Assembly: GCA_028023455.1 (NCBI GenBank)
Contig: JAQFVV010012419.1
Coordinates: forward strand, 1,558,501-1,622,500
Direction of reading: 5' to 3'
DNA from: Epiperipatus broadwayi
Taxonomy: Eukaryota > Onychophora > Udeonychophora > Euonychophora > Peripatidae
DNA length: 64,000 bases
The notes beneath the pieces are model-generated. The model was not told the origin of the DNA, ran no database searches, and saw nothing but the letters and a program-made list of their open reading frames with translations. The translations under genes were made by a program, and so were the position numbers. Positions 1 to 11,319 of the stretch are shown piece by piece; the first letter of the stretch is position 1; each line of letters starts with the position of its first letter.

Positions 1-71
1 CCTGCTCGGTTCCTTTAAGGCCTCCAAGAGGAATCAAAGGGTCTCCTTTCAGTTAATAGCAAACTCCTTTC
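1..71. other. Probable chimeric contig end
   Basis: This stretch has visibly lower A+T than everything after it and runs directly into a sequencing adapter at 72. I infer it is the insert end of a read joined artificially to the genomic sequence. It should not be trusted as neighbouring DNA of the organism. Confidence 0.5.
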
Positions 72-95
72 AGATCGGAAGAGCACACGTCTGAA
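72..95 (+). other. Illumina TruSeq adapter contamination
   Basis: These 24 bases match the start of the Illumina TruSeq read-1 adapter, beginning AGATCGGAAGAGCACACGTC. The opposite strand translates to the peptide FRRVLFRS, a known signature of adapter sequence in predicted proteins. An exact 24-base match is not expected by chance, so this is an uncleaned assembly artefact. Confidence 0.97.
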
Positions 96-105
96 TATCA
101 TATAT

Positions 106-118
106 ATAGTGAAATCAT

Positions 119-163
<45 letters not shown>

Positions 164-178
164 TAATGATTTCACTAT
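106..178. repeat. Inverted repeat around a (TA)n tract
   Basis: A 20-base arm at 106-125 (contains GTGAAATCATTAAATA) is repeated in reverse complement at 159-178, with about 33 bases of alternating TA between. It can form a hairpin. It lies on the 3' side of the PLE remnant that runs on the minus strand and may be part of that element's terminal structure. Confidence 0.8.
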
Positions 179-419
179 TATATGATGCAGAATAAAATAG
201 TTTTTGAGTTAAACCATGTGATAGTTTTAATTGATTTCCAATATTTTGATGAAATAGCATCTACCATTGTCATGGTTAGCTTTTCAAAGAAAAACCATTA
301 GATCTCAAATAGTAATGAGATTGAGTGTGAGAAGAAAAATAAGATTGGGCATGAAGTAGTTGAGTATTCAGAATATGAGGATTAACAAAATGTTTAGTTC
401 CTTCAGTTTTACCATTAAC

Positions 420-1150
420 TGATTTCAAGTTTATATTAGAAGAAAGAGATAAAATAAATGATCTTCACAAGGCTGGAAAATGTTGTGCTAGATCAAATCA
501 ACTGGTGTCTTTTTAATATCTCAATCGACTTCTTCATGGTTCTCAAATCATACTTTTCCAAATTAGCAAGTATTTTAGTATTATTAATCTCAGGTTTGTG
601 ACCAGTTTCTAAAAAATGTCAAGTAAAAGCTGATATATTTAACTTCTGATTAAAGGCATTTTTATGTTCATTAATTCTGACATTAATTTGTCTATTAGAC
701 TGATCTAAACATAAACTTTCTAACTCCCCTGGTATTCCAAAAGTACTCTGTCTTTAGGTTTATGAAAAAATCACCAATTTTTTTTCTAGTGGAAAAAATA
801 ATCTTCATCTTAAAATTAGATAGACTTCTACTGCTTTTATCAGTGACTCCTTTAATACAAGGTAAAAACACCTATAACCAGATGCATTATCAAATTTTAT
901 CCTCTTTCTTCTTCATAGTATCGATGCTTTGTAATGCCATATATATGATGTTTTTATTGTAACCATTAAAAAGTAGAATATTTTTGTTAGTTCTATTTTT
1001 TAAATAAGATTATCTTTATCTGAGAAACAACAAGCTCTAGTCAAAATATTTTTTTGCTACAGAAGACACATGCATAGGATGATGATGAGAAATAAAATTA
1101 AGATATCTGTTTTTTAATAATTAGGTTAAAACGCTAATTTTAAAGGTATT
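420..1150 (-). pseudogene. Penelope-like element remnant: RT C-terminus, linker and GIY-YIG endonuclease
   Basis: Read on the minus strand from about 1110 down, the translation shows in order: the region after the RT domain; a linker at about 860-770 that reads IKGVTDKSSRSLSNFKMK; the degraded start of a GIY-YIG nuclease (GVRKFMF); and its second half at about 700-480, with the pattern QSNRQINVRINEHKNAF followed by HFLETGHKPEINNTKIL. This order is that of Penelope-like retroelements, whose C-terminal GIY-YIG endonuclease cuts target DNA for primed reverse transcription. The frame is broken by at least two frameshifts and several stops, and the YIG part is lost. The catalytic RT core is not visible here. 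No intact protein can be made. Confidence 0.8.
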
Positions 1151-1378
1151 TTCAGCCAGGACAAAAATCCTATAAGGGGAATCAGAGCAGCTGATGTTGC
1201 CCTTTTTTTCACCTTATGTAACCCATTACATAAAATGAATATCAGCTTAGGTAGGCTATCAAGGATTTAAAATTAATACACTCAATAAAAAAAACAACAG
1301 CATCATTAGTATATATTTATTATAAATTTTAATTATAAACTAAAAAAATAGAAATGGGAACTTCTTTATCAATGGACA

Positions 1379-1409
<31 letters not shown>

Positions 1410-3424
1410 ATAAATTTGTCCATAATGTTGTTTCCAATAATATTATTAATAATAATCAATTATATATGTCTTGAGAAGATCCAAATATGAATGAAAACCG
1501 GTTGATTAAAGTATTTATATTAAAGACATTGTTTATTTCTATTAGGTGTAATTGATTATTAATAATAAATATGGACTTATATATATCTAAATGACATACA
1601 CATGTGTATAGGCTTCCTTATCTCACAAAGATGGTAGTTTATAAGAACAGGATACATTTAGATATTATCCTAAAGGAACTACATTTTTATGAATATAATA
1701 TTTACTGCATTAGGTTAACAATTATTAGTTGATAGAAACACAGATGAAAAATCCAAATTCCAGTTGTAAAGCAGGATAAGTGGTTTTAAAATCTCTTAAA
1801 GGAATGCACATTTGAGGCCCCAAGTTGGGACAATTCTGGAAAATTGAAATATCAAGCAACCCTTTATCTAAGAAATATATCTTAAATATATGTGGACATT
1901 AACACAATAATATGTTGAAAGTTTTATTATTATTATTATTTTAAATTCATTACCGCCATCCTATACTCAATTTTGATATATGAAGTAAATTTATTTTTTG
2001 ATGTTGAAAATTTTCACCACAATATTTCATTGAAAATGATATTTTAAAACGTTTAAAAATAACTGCATTAAAGCCAGAAGGATATATGAAATATCGGTTT
2101 CAAAATAGTATTAAATAAAATTACAGTTCGATCAAACATTTTAATATTTTCAGTAAGGATAGTTTTATAAAACAAAGTATATTTATTTTTGCATTTTGCT
2201 TTCATTTTTTATATTTCTTGCAGATAGAAAAAAAAAATTGATTCAAATTTGAAAACTTATATTTTTAAAAAGTCAATGTTTAGTTGTGTTATATGTGAGA
2301 ATTATACAATTTCGATATTAAAATTTTTAAACAAAAGGAAATGCCTATTGCTGTTTCAATATCTCAATTCACAGACTATTTGTTTGTTTTCAAAGCTTCT
2401 CAGATTACTTGCGCGCGCCTGCGGCAAATTTTCTTTTTGTTTTTCAAAATAAACTTTCTATTTTAAAATCTCATTTTCCCTTCGTTTTTATTACAAATGA
2501 TCAGAAATCATTTGTGAATACTCAGACAACGTTCATATTTTAAATATATGATAAAAAACATTATTTTGCTGTACCGAGAATAAACTCATTCTTTTTAAAA
2601 TGGAAATATATATATATGCGTGTGTTTTAAATGTTAAAATTATACTTTTCTCAAGTAGAAAATAAAATTTATAATTTAGTCAATTCTCCGTAGGATAAAA
2701 AAGCACCGTCTTGGGTTCAGGTCACAATGCGTTTATTCAAACTTTTATTATTGAGCAATTGGGAGATGACTATTTATTAAGTATGCATGCACAATGAACT
2801 GTTTGTGTTTTTCTATAATCAAGTTAGTAAAATAGTAAATGAATAATAATTAAAACAAATTTTATTATTATTTTAGTTAGAGCAAGTTTTTTTTAAAATA
2901 GTAGATAATAAATTGAGATTCTAGAATAAATTGTGTTAAATGGATTTTTAAAAAAAATGGAAGCAGCGTTAAAGTAGTAGTATTTGGTAGTTGTATTTTA
3001 TAAAGATGAAGTATCCAAAACATCTCCTACAACCCTTCATAGGAAAATAGAGAAACGTGTACCCATCAGTTTGTCAATTTCTGGATGATGAGGGTTTGAA
3101 CGGTTTTCCATTCTTGTTTTACACTTTACATGAGAATATTACTGTCGGCCAATATTGAATTGTTAGCTGGAAAACTATCGGTCGGCTACCGGAAAAAAAA
3201 TCCCATTTTAAATGTAAAGCATGTGTATTTCCATTTTTAAAGAAATAATGCTTTTGATGCATATTTAAAGTACAAACGTTAGTATTCCGAAAGCACATTT
3301 GATTATCAGTAACAAAAGATGGAGGAATGACATTTTAAAATAGAAAGTCCGGTTGGTTTATGCATATATACTTATCAATAGTAACATATGATATATGAAT
3401 ACAAGTATAATTTATATTCTTGGA
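1151..3424. other. A+T-rich stretch without identifiable genes
   Basis: I see only short chance reading frames, poly-A/T runs and a (TA)n tract at 1381-1410. No transposon motif, RNA gene or convincing exon is visible. Confidence 0.6.
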
Positions 3425-3432
3425 GTTTAGAT

Positions 3433-3491
3433 GTAATTATAGAGGATTTGAACACAGATTTTCAAGCTCTCTTCAAATCCCCTATAATTAC
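3433..3491. repeat. Short foldback in a middle-repetitive family fragment
   Basis: The arm 3433-3452 (GTAATTATAGAGGATTTGAA) pairs with 3472-3491 with one mismatch. The same words, a TGAA-containing segment and the phrase TTTCAAGCT, occur in the interspersed family at 51.6 kb, so this is probably a small piece of that family. Confidence 0.6.
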
Positions 3492-3511
3492 AATAGTACC
3501 CTAATAAAATA

Positions 3512-4499
3512 TTGTCATATTTTAAAGAATATTTATAAAAATGCAATAGTAACAATTAGATTACATAATGATAATAGGAAAGTCAACATTGAGAAGAGTG
3601 TAAGAAATGGTGACTCCATATTTCCAAAATTTTTTACAGCAGTCTGCAAGAAAATATTTTGGGGATTAAAATAGAAATCTAAAGGAGTGAAAGTAAATGA
3701 AGATTATTTAAGTAATTTAGATTTTGCAGATGATGTAGTTGTTTTTGTAACTAATGTTTTAGAGCTGCAGGGTTAGGGTTAGGGTTAGTTGGAGGAGTTA
3801 TCAGATGAAAGTAGGACTAAAGATAAATGTTAAAAAGATAAAAGTAATGTTTAATGGATTTTCTCAAAATATGAAAATAAAGATTGATTATGATGAGTTA
3901 GAAAAAATGAACAGTTAGAAATACCTTGGTCAGATTATTAATACAGATGAAAACATAATGGGTGAAATTAATCATAAAATTAAACTTGGTTGGAGTGCTT
4001 TTGGTAGAAATAACTTGATACTAAAAGTAAATATGCCTATGTGTTCGAAAAGAAAAGTTTTTAATAAATGTGTTTTACCAATTCTTATTTATGGATCTGA
4101 GACTTGGACACTTAATAGAAGAACAATACAGAGACTTCAGACCACTCAAAGAAGTATGGACAGATGCATGTTGGGATTAACAAGAAGAGATTGAAAAAAC
4201 AATGTATGGGTAAGAGAACAAACAGGTGTTACTGACCTCATTAAAAAAATTGAAAGACTGAAGTGGAGTTGAGCTGGACATATTGCTAGAAAAGATGATA
4301 ATAGATGGACAATTGAAATTTTAAATTGGATTTCAAGAGATTGTAAAAGACCCAGAAAGAGATCACATGTGAGATGGATGGATGAAATAAGAAAGTGTGC
4401 AGAGGTGGTGTGGAGAAGAGAAGCTAAAGATCGGAGATGGATTGAATTCAGAGAGACCTCCATCCAGCAGTGGATTGATAATGGTTGATGATGATGATG
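3512..4499 (+). mobile_element. RTE-like LINE, 5'-truncated copy with target site duplication
   Basis: This segment is nearly colinear with 56.60-57.57 kb of the longer RTE copy. It begins in the RT domain (CHILKNIYKNA) and continues through the thumb and C-terminal region (YLGQIIN, GWSAFGRNNLIL, LPILIYGSETWTLNRR). It ends in the GAT-repeat tail typical of RTE elements. It is bounded by a perfect 14-bp direct repeat, ACCCTAATAAAATA, at 3498-3511 and 4500-4513, as expected of target-primed insertion. The reading frame is broken by stops, including one in the region before 3925. A telomere-like insert sits at 3770. The copy is 5'-truncated and cannot encode an active enzyme. Confidence 0.92.
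3770..3788 (+). repeat. Interstitial telomere-like repeat (TTAGGG)3 inside the RTE copy
   Basis: The string GGGTTAGGGTTAGGGTTAG replaces about 5 bases (AAATG) present at the same place in the longer RTE copy at about 56.84 kb. Animal telomeres are made of TTAGGG repeats, so this may be a break-repair insertion. The run is short, so chance slippage from GGGTTAG is possible. Confidence 0.8.
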
Positions 4500-4513
4500 A
4501 CCCTAATAAAATA

Positions 4514-6320
4514 AACAATTTATTTATAATTTTAAAGAATTAATTTAATCGACAATTTCAGAAAAACTGTATTCTATCAAGCACTATAATAATCATTACA
4601 TGTAATATGTATATGCTTTTTTGGTTATCTCAATTATCTTTTCTCAACAAAACATATATAATTTTATTTAAAAATGTCTATAAATGCCTCAGTGGTTGCC
4701 CTATATTACATGTTTATAGGGGTTGATGGTGATCATAGAATCACAATTACCGTAGAAAACTGTTATAACTAATCCATGCATATCAATTTATTGCATATTA
4801 GGTGAATATTATAAGAAACTGATAATTGATTTGGTAGTTAAACATAATTTTATTTCCATAACTTATTCAGGGTAATGCAATAAAAACAAGTTGTAAGACA
4901 TAAATTTTTAAATTTTATGTTTACTTCGTACATATTGTTCTTTATATTTTGAAATAAATTTATGAGTAATATTATCACTCATGCATTGTTAAGTAAATTC
5001 TTTGTTAATATATAAAATGAACATCACTAACTTATTGTCTAAAGTTCCAACTAATTTGGCATCTATTCATCACACTGTTTTGATGGAATGGCAATCATAA
5101 TAAAAAGAAATACCTGATATGTAAAACTATGAATCTCATCGAGTAATTCTGCTTTAAATTAACTTTTGATATTTTATTTCCTTTTATGTTTTCTGCTTTA
5201 GTTTTAGTTGCAATTATTTTCATATCAAATTTCTACATAATTGATCAATTGAATTTTTATAAGCTTTATTTCACTATTGAGTCTTACGCAAAACATGTGT
5301 ACATTTATTTAAGGTATATTATATTAAATTACAGGAAAGTATTACCATTAGTTAGATTTAGTAGGCATTTGAAAAATAATATTTAAAAAAAAAGTGATGG
5401 TGCTTTTATTCAAACAGTGAATACAAGTGAGAGATTTGTTATGAAACTAAAATTCTGAACTACTAATAAGTAAATTTGTGGTATAGGTACAATTATATAA
5501 TTCATGATAAGTTTTTATAATTCTTTTAAATGGAAAATAATTTTAAAAATTGATATGAAATATATATCTACATAAATTTTAAATTTTATTCAGTTAAGTT
5601 AATTTAAAAATCTTACTTTTCAGACACTAATAACCTCTACCTTTACTTGCAGCCCATATATAAGAACAGATTAAGTTCAAATTTACGAAGATAAGATAAT
5701 AATCATATAATGTTTTGAAATAGTTACCACTAAGTTGAAACAAACTAATTAATTTGCATCTTTTTATACCATACATAAAAATCAAGCTCTGTGATTTTAT
5801 CTAAATTGTGGAATAAATTTACATTTAACATTATCTTATAAAAATGTATTAAAAATCACAATGTTTATCATGAATAAATTACTAATATCTCAACTGTTTT
5901 AAATCAAAATAATAAAAATATACTATTAAAGACTTAAGAAATAATTTAGATGTTTCAGGATTTTTTCATAAATTTATAAAATTTATAATTAACAAATTAT
6001 GAGGATTTAAAAATATTTATAATATACTTAATTGCCGTGAAGGTTGTGTAAAATTTCAGAACTAAAATACCAAAACTGTTTCCAGTTAATTTGTTAAACT
6101 GAAATATTTTATATTTTTTTCAACTGAGGACTTTTAGTTCTTGCATTTGCCACTTATTTTCACGTGATGACTCATTCATTTGAGCATATGTTTAATTCAT
6201 ATAAAGATCTCTATGAAAACTACTTTTCAAACAATACTTTAGCATTTTTGAAAACTGTTTGATAATAAATTATTAATACTTCACAACTTCAATCAAATCT
6301 TCAAGCAAAAATCAACATTT
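4514..6320. other. A+T-rich stretch without identifiable genes
   Basis: Only short A+T-biased reading frames are present, none with a recognisable domain. No repeat boundary was found. Confidence 0.6.
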
Positions 6321-6410
6321 GTCTTGCATTGGTGGTCGAGAGGTCAATATGACTGCCTTTCACTTGTAGGCAGTTGCCCGGGTCGTGGGTTTGTGTCCTG
6401 GCCAACATTT
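6321..6410 (+). mobile_element. tRNA-derived SINE fragment
   Basis: The sequence has a good internal pol III box A (TGGTCGAGAGG, 6333-6343) and a weaker box B (GGTTTGTGTCC, 6388-6398). It begins GCATTGGTGGT and ends GGCCAACA, which recalls the two sides of a tRNA acceptor stem of the glycine type. A second copy with better box B lies at 16450. The 54-base spacing between boxes is longer than in most tRNAs. It is a SINE head or tRNA pseudogene; no tail was identified. Confidence 0.7.
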
Positions 6411-8169
6411 TGAATAGTTTTATACACTTTTCACAAATATTGTATATATAAGTAAAAACACCACAACAGTTACTATATCATTAATTTAAAAAAAATCATA
6501 GTCTACATTGAAAAATAAAAGATGGAAAATTGTTTAATTTAAATTAAAACATGAATGAATAGTTAATAACAGATCATGGAAAGAGAAAACCATTAATAAA
6601 CTTATAGAAAAATCAAATCAAAATAATAAACATTTTTAACAACATAAAATAAATTAATATAAAGGTCTACAAATATCTAATAACATAAAAAATGAATATT
6701 ACTAAGCCTAAGAAAACATGGGACTGGAAGCAATGTTTTAATGCAGAGTGCAGAGGGCATGCTTTGCAGTCATAAAAATAATTATATATTTAAAATAATT
6801 ATTAATTTATTAATAAATAATTTTTATTTAGTGTAATTTATCAATTAAACTGTAGAAATTCTTTATCTATATAAACTAAACAATGATAAATATATGTGTA
6901 AAACAATGATATCTGGGTCAACTGATGACTGCTGATTCAGCACCAAATCTGCATCTTGGGAATCATCCATCTTTTTCACATATCTTTGGTTATATGTTTA
7001 TGATTCCACCCCTCCACAAATTGTTAAAAGCAGGTAGAAATCAGTCCATACTTTGAATAAAAGTGGTAAGGTGAAAATTACAGTACAGAAATATTCATTA
7101 ATCAGATAATCTCTAATCTAATAAATAACTAATAAAATTATTTAATTATTATATTATTTGCCAGATATGCAAATCAAGTCTAGAATGATTTCCTCTATTA
7201 AATTTTTTAATTTATTTTTAATAAATATTCACTTTAAAAAAAGCATTAATCAAGAGTATTTTATTTTGTTCCTTCAAATATTGATACCATAAAATTGCAC
7301 AAATTAATACTTACAATGTATAAATAAACACTTATTCATTATTATTTATAAATTATAAATATGACTTTGTGCAATTTTATTGAATCAAAATCTGAGAACA
7401 CACAATACATGTAATGCAAAATCTACATTTGTGTTTTATTTCCTTGAATGTTTTATTGTGAATCTATTATTATCATCATAGTAATTTATTTTTTTACAAA
7501 CTGTAAATCATTACACAAAATTCCTAATAAATAGAATCATTCTTGACTTGTGTGATTTTACATTAACCTGACCAGAAATCACATGAGGAAATATTTAAAT
7601 ATACACATTGTATGTAGCAGAAAATCAATGTCACAACATGACCCCTGCTTCTATAATTGTTTACTTTGCATATGATAGTCATAGTAGGTCAAGAGTTTTG
7701 CCAAAAAAACTAGTTATGTTTAGTAAGTGATAATGTTTGATTTTCCTAAAAAATGTAGATCTTGCTGGTGAAGGGCTTTGAAAGGGTGAGGTCTTGTATG
7801 GTCTCAGCATTCATTTCACTCTCAAGCTAACTCTACTTCTGACAGATAACAAATATTTGTTCTATAAATGTATGTATTAAGTTGAACATACTATCAGAAT
7901 ATAATTCACTTTTGATACTAGATGATGTTCTGATTATTTTAAAGAACAGTTGGTGAATTATTTATATATTCCTTTTATTTATAAGCATCACACATTTATA
8001 GATAATTATTGTTCTTCAACAACATAAACACTAGAATTTATTTTAACATTAGAAATTATTATATTTTTAATATAGATATGTACTTTACTTTTATATTAAA
8101 GATTAAATGTAATTTTTATTAAGATATGGCTGTTTCTTTAACTTCATATATTAATATTGTTTGAATAAT
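6411..8169. other. A+T-rich stretch with one degenerate repeat piece
   Basis: At about 6895-7030 the words CTGGGTCAACTGATGA and GCTGATTCAGCACC recall the middle-repetitive family seen at 42.7, 50.9 and 61.9 kb. The rest shows nothing I can name. Confidence 0.5.
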
Positions 8170-8866
8170 ATTCTACTGGCAGTTTGATTTGTAGTTCAAC
8201 ATTTAATTTTAGTCTTAAAACCTTTACTCTATGTGATGAATCAATATATCATACTACATATAAGTTTACAAATAAAAAAATTATTAAAAGTCATATTTGA
8301 CATTTGAAAGTATAAAAAAAAATAAAAAATGAAATGAAATAATGTAATTAGAACAATATTTTTTTTTCTTATTGGATAATTATAGCAAGACCACTATAAA
8401 AATAAATCAATGAATTGATTGAATTTAATTAGAATAATCTATGAATTATTGTTGGAACATCACTAAGCTATGAAATTCTATTCTAAAATTTAAAATTGCA
8501 TTCATAATTGTTAAAATATCACAAACGATCCATACTATGGTGATTGGCAAAGCATTACCAAAAATAATTTTCTTTTTACTGTAACTATGAATTTCTTAAT
8601 TTATACTTCTAAAAATAAAATATGTTGGATTAAAATCTAAATGTAAGTATATAAATATTTATTTTTAAATAAATACAAATATTTTGCAAAAATAATCGTA
8701 AATATTTAAAGAAATTATGGAAAATACAATATTTCTTTTGCTCAATGCCTGAAATACTAAAAGATGAGTTGACAAGTATTCTCTGATGACCAAAATCAAA
8801 GAATCTAGCAAACAATAACACTGTTAGTTTATTTGTACTCTTTTCTCCATAGAATTCTGACATTTT
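8170..8866. repeat. Old duplicated segment, copy 1
   Basis: This segment is colinear with 18.10-18.90 kb. Shared blocks appear in the same order: ATAAGTTTACAAATAAAAAA, CTAAAATTTAAAATTGC, ATACTATGGT, AATTTCTTAATTT and ATCAAAGAATCTA. By eye the identity is moderate, so the duplication is old. On the minus strand both copies encode a related short peptide containing F-[AG]-R-x-FD. No known element domain is visible. It may be an old transposon or a duplicated unknown exon. The TRIM element is inserted at its right edge. Confidence 0.6.
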
Positions 8867-9546
8867 TGTAGTGTTTGTAAAAATGGCAGACATTTTGTGC
8901 ACTCCAGAAAAAACTAAAATTTATTCATAAGGCTGTTTTTAGATCGCGCTCTGATAGCTGAGGAATTTAATTAGTGCATTGATGTAATGGCGATCAACAA
9001 TTCCTAGAAATATTTGCTAATTACAAATGTTTCTAGATAAGAGATGTTACCTTATTGGTCAGTGCATTGATTGATCATTGCAGTTGTCAGAGAGTGAATA
9101 GAAGACAGTGTAACATCTAGCAGGAATTAGAGGACAACTCCAGTACAGAGCAGTATTGAGTAAGCAGTATTGGAGAGATGTCTGTTTAACATCAGCAGAG
9201 ATATCTCGCGTTAGTGCTGGCGGTAAATGACTAGCACACCCAGTGAAAATGTAGTTCACGGGTGTAGCTGAAAGACACCGCAGCAGAGAAGAGCATTAGT
9301 TGCAAGAAGAGCATTAGTTGCAGAGAAGGGCATTAGTTGCAGAGAAGGGTATTAGTTGCAGAGCAGGGCATTAGTTGCAGAGTAGAAGCATTCATTGCAG
9401 AGCAAGGCATTCATTGCAAAATAGACCATTCATTGGAGAGCACTCATTGGAAAAGAACAGTGTGGGAATTGTATAATGTTATTTGCTGACCACACAGTAT
9501 GACTTGAAGTTATAACCTTGGCACAGTCGTAAGTGCAGATATTACA
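8867..9546 (+). repeat. TRIM 5' LTR
   Basis: Left direct repeat of the TRIM, beginning TGTAGTGTTTGT and ending GATATTACA. It contains a run of about 19-20 bp minisatellite units (GGGCATTAGTTGCAGA) at about 9284-9450. Confidence 0.9.
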
Positions 9547-9688
9547 ATAGCGCAGTCGCATTTGGAACCTGGGAGTAGCGAATACGTTGAACTACAAGTT
9601 TAGCTGTAGACGGAGAAACCAGGTGAAAATGTCAATCCCAATTAGTAACATTAGCAGCAACAAGGGTTTTTCTGGATGGAGGGAAGTG
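9547..9688 (+). other. TRIM internal region
   Basis: The 142-bp interior contains TGGAACCTGGGAG about 15 bp after the LTR, which could be a primer-binding site, although I cannot assign a tRNA. It also contains a purine-rich tract at 9674-9686. There is no room for retroviral-type genes. Confidence 0.7.
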
Positions 9689-10369
9689 TGTAGTGTTTGT
9701 AAAAATGGCAGACATTTTTGTGCACTCCAGAAAAAAGTAGAATTTATTCGTAAGGCTGTTTTTAGATCGCGCTCTGATAGCTGAGGAATTTAATTAGAGC
9801 ATTGACATAATGGCAATTGACAATTCCTAGAAATATTTGCTAATTATAAATGTTTCTAGATAAGAGACGTTACCTTATTGGTCAGTTCATTGATTGATTG
9901 TTGCAGTTGTCAGAGAGCGAATAGAAGACGGTGTAACATCTAGCAGAAATTAGAGGACAACTCCAGTACAGAGCAGTATTGAGTAAGCAGTATTGGAGAG
10001 ACGTCTGTTTAACATCAGCAGAGATATCTCGCGTTAATGCTGGCAGTAAATGACTAGCACACCCAGTAAAAATGTAGTTCATGGGTGTAGCTGAAAGAAA
10101 CCGCAGCAGAGAAGAGCATTAGTTGCAAGAAGAGCATTAGTTGCAGAGAAGGGCATTAGTTGCAGAGAAGGGCATTAGTTGCAGAGCAGGGCATTAGTTG
10201 CAAAGTAGAAGCATTCATTGCAGAGCAAGGCATTCATTGCAAAATAGACCATTCTTTGGAGAGCACTCATTGGAAAAGAACAGCGTGGGAATTGTATAAT
10301 GTTATTTGCTGACCGCACAGTATGACTTGCAGTTATAACCTTGGCACAGTCATAAGTGCGGATATTACA
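9689..10369 (+). repeat. TRIM 3' LTR
   Basis: Right direct repeat of the TRIM. It carries the same minisatellite at about 10106-10274 and is followed immediately by the ATTTT target duplication. Confidence 0.9.
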
Positions 10370-10374
10370 ATTTT

Positions 10375-11319
10375 CAAAAAAAAATTTGGACTAATAATGT
10401 AATCTATACTTTAGTTTCAATTTTTATTATAAAAATAATACATAATTGGCCAAATAATCCTACAGATAGCCACAAAAAAGAGAGAGAAAACCAGAAAGTG
10501 ACAACAACATTATCAAATATACCACGATATTATGCAGCTGAAAATCATATAATTAATTATGCAATAATAAATATAGAGTTCTCAATCAACACAAACTCTC
10601 ATGCAATTGTTTTAAAAGCATATACTTGCAGATACAGGTGAATAAAAATGCTTATTAAAATGCATTTTGACATAATTTTTGTCCATCAATTAGTTTGTCA
10701 TTTCACATATATAAATTTTTATTGTAATAGATTTTTTGTTACTTTTTCTTTTGTTTATATAAAGATAATTATTTCCAATCACTTTATTACTTATATTTGA
10801 TAATAAATAATGGATATATTTAATTTTTAATGTAAAATTTTAAAAATATTTTGTTAAAGAAATATGATAATTTATAACTTTAAAAATGAATACTAGTGTT
10901 TAGCAGTGAAATTGCTGAAAAACAGAACTTATCTATGCATTGATATAATTGTATTTAGGTAAATAGAAAACAATCACAATGGAGACTGAGATGCGATGAT
11001 TTGGGTCAAATAATGACATTTTTCATGTTGAAATGCATCTTGGAAATATATTTAAAGGAAGCACATGAATATTTATTTATGATCAAATGATAATTCCACA
11101 CAGAAATGAAGCATATGTATATCTAAATTAAAACTAGTATATATTTTTATTAAAATAAATTTATTGTGCAGTACAAACCTACATTTTGTTATTACATGCT
11201 ATTACAGTATAATATAAATTGCTTATTTTGTTACACTATGGTTTCAAATGTAAATCATTTGTCTTTAATGTATTTACTTCTATGTATGTAGTTGCTTCTC
11301 CAGTAGTTCAATTCTGTAG
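10375..11319. other. A+T-rich stretch without identifiable genes
   Basis: Nothing beyond low-complexity A+T sequence is visible. Confidence 0.6.

Larger units (their letters stand above)
8867..10369 (+). mobile_element. TRIM-type non-autonomous LTR retrotransposon
   Basis: Two direct repeats of about 680 bp (8867-9546 and 9689-10369) start TGTAGTG and end ATATTACA. They flank only 142 bp. The element is bounded by a 5-bp target duplication, ATTTT, at 8862-8866 and 10370-10374. A purine-rich tract, GGATGGAGGGAAG (9674-9686), lies 2 bp before the second LTR, which fixes the orientation as plus. There is no gag or pol coding capacity, so enzymes must come from an autonomous partner. A short frame beginning MSIPISN starts in the interior and runs into the second LTR; it may be the relic start of gag. 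The LTR copies differ at scattered sites, so the insertion is not fresh. Confidence 0.92.

Noticed and set aside
15-260. 81-residue minus-strand open frame at the window start
   Set aside because: It runs through the sequencing adapter (FRRVLFRS) and a TA hairpin, so it is an artefact.
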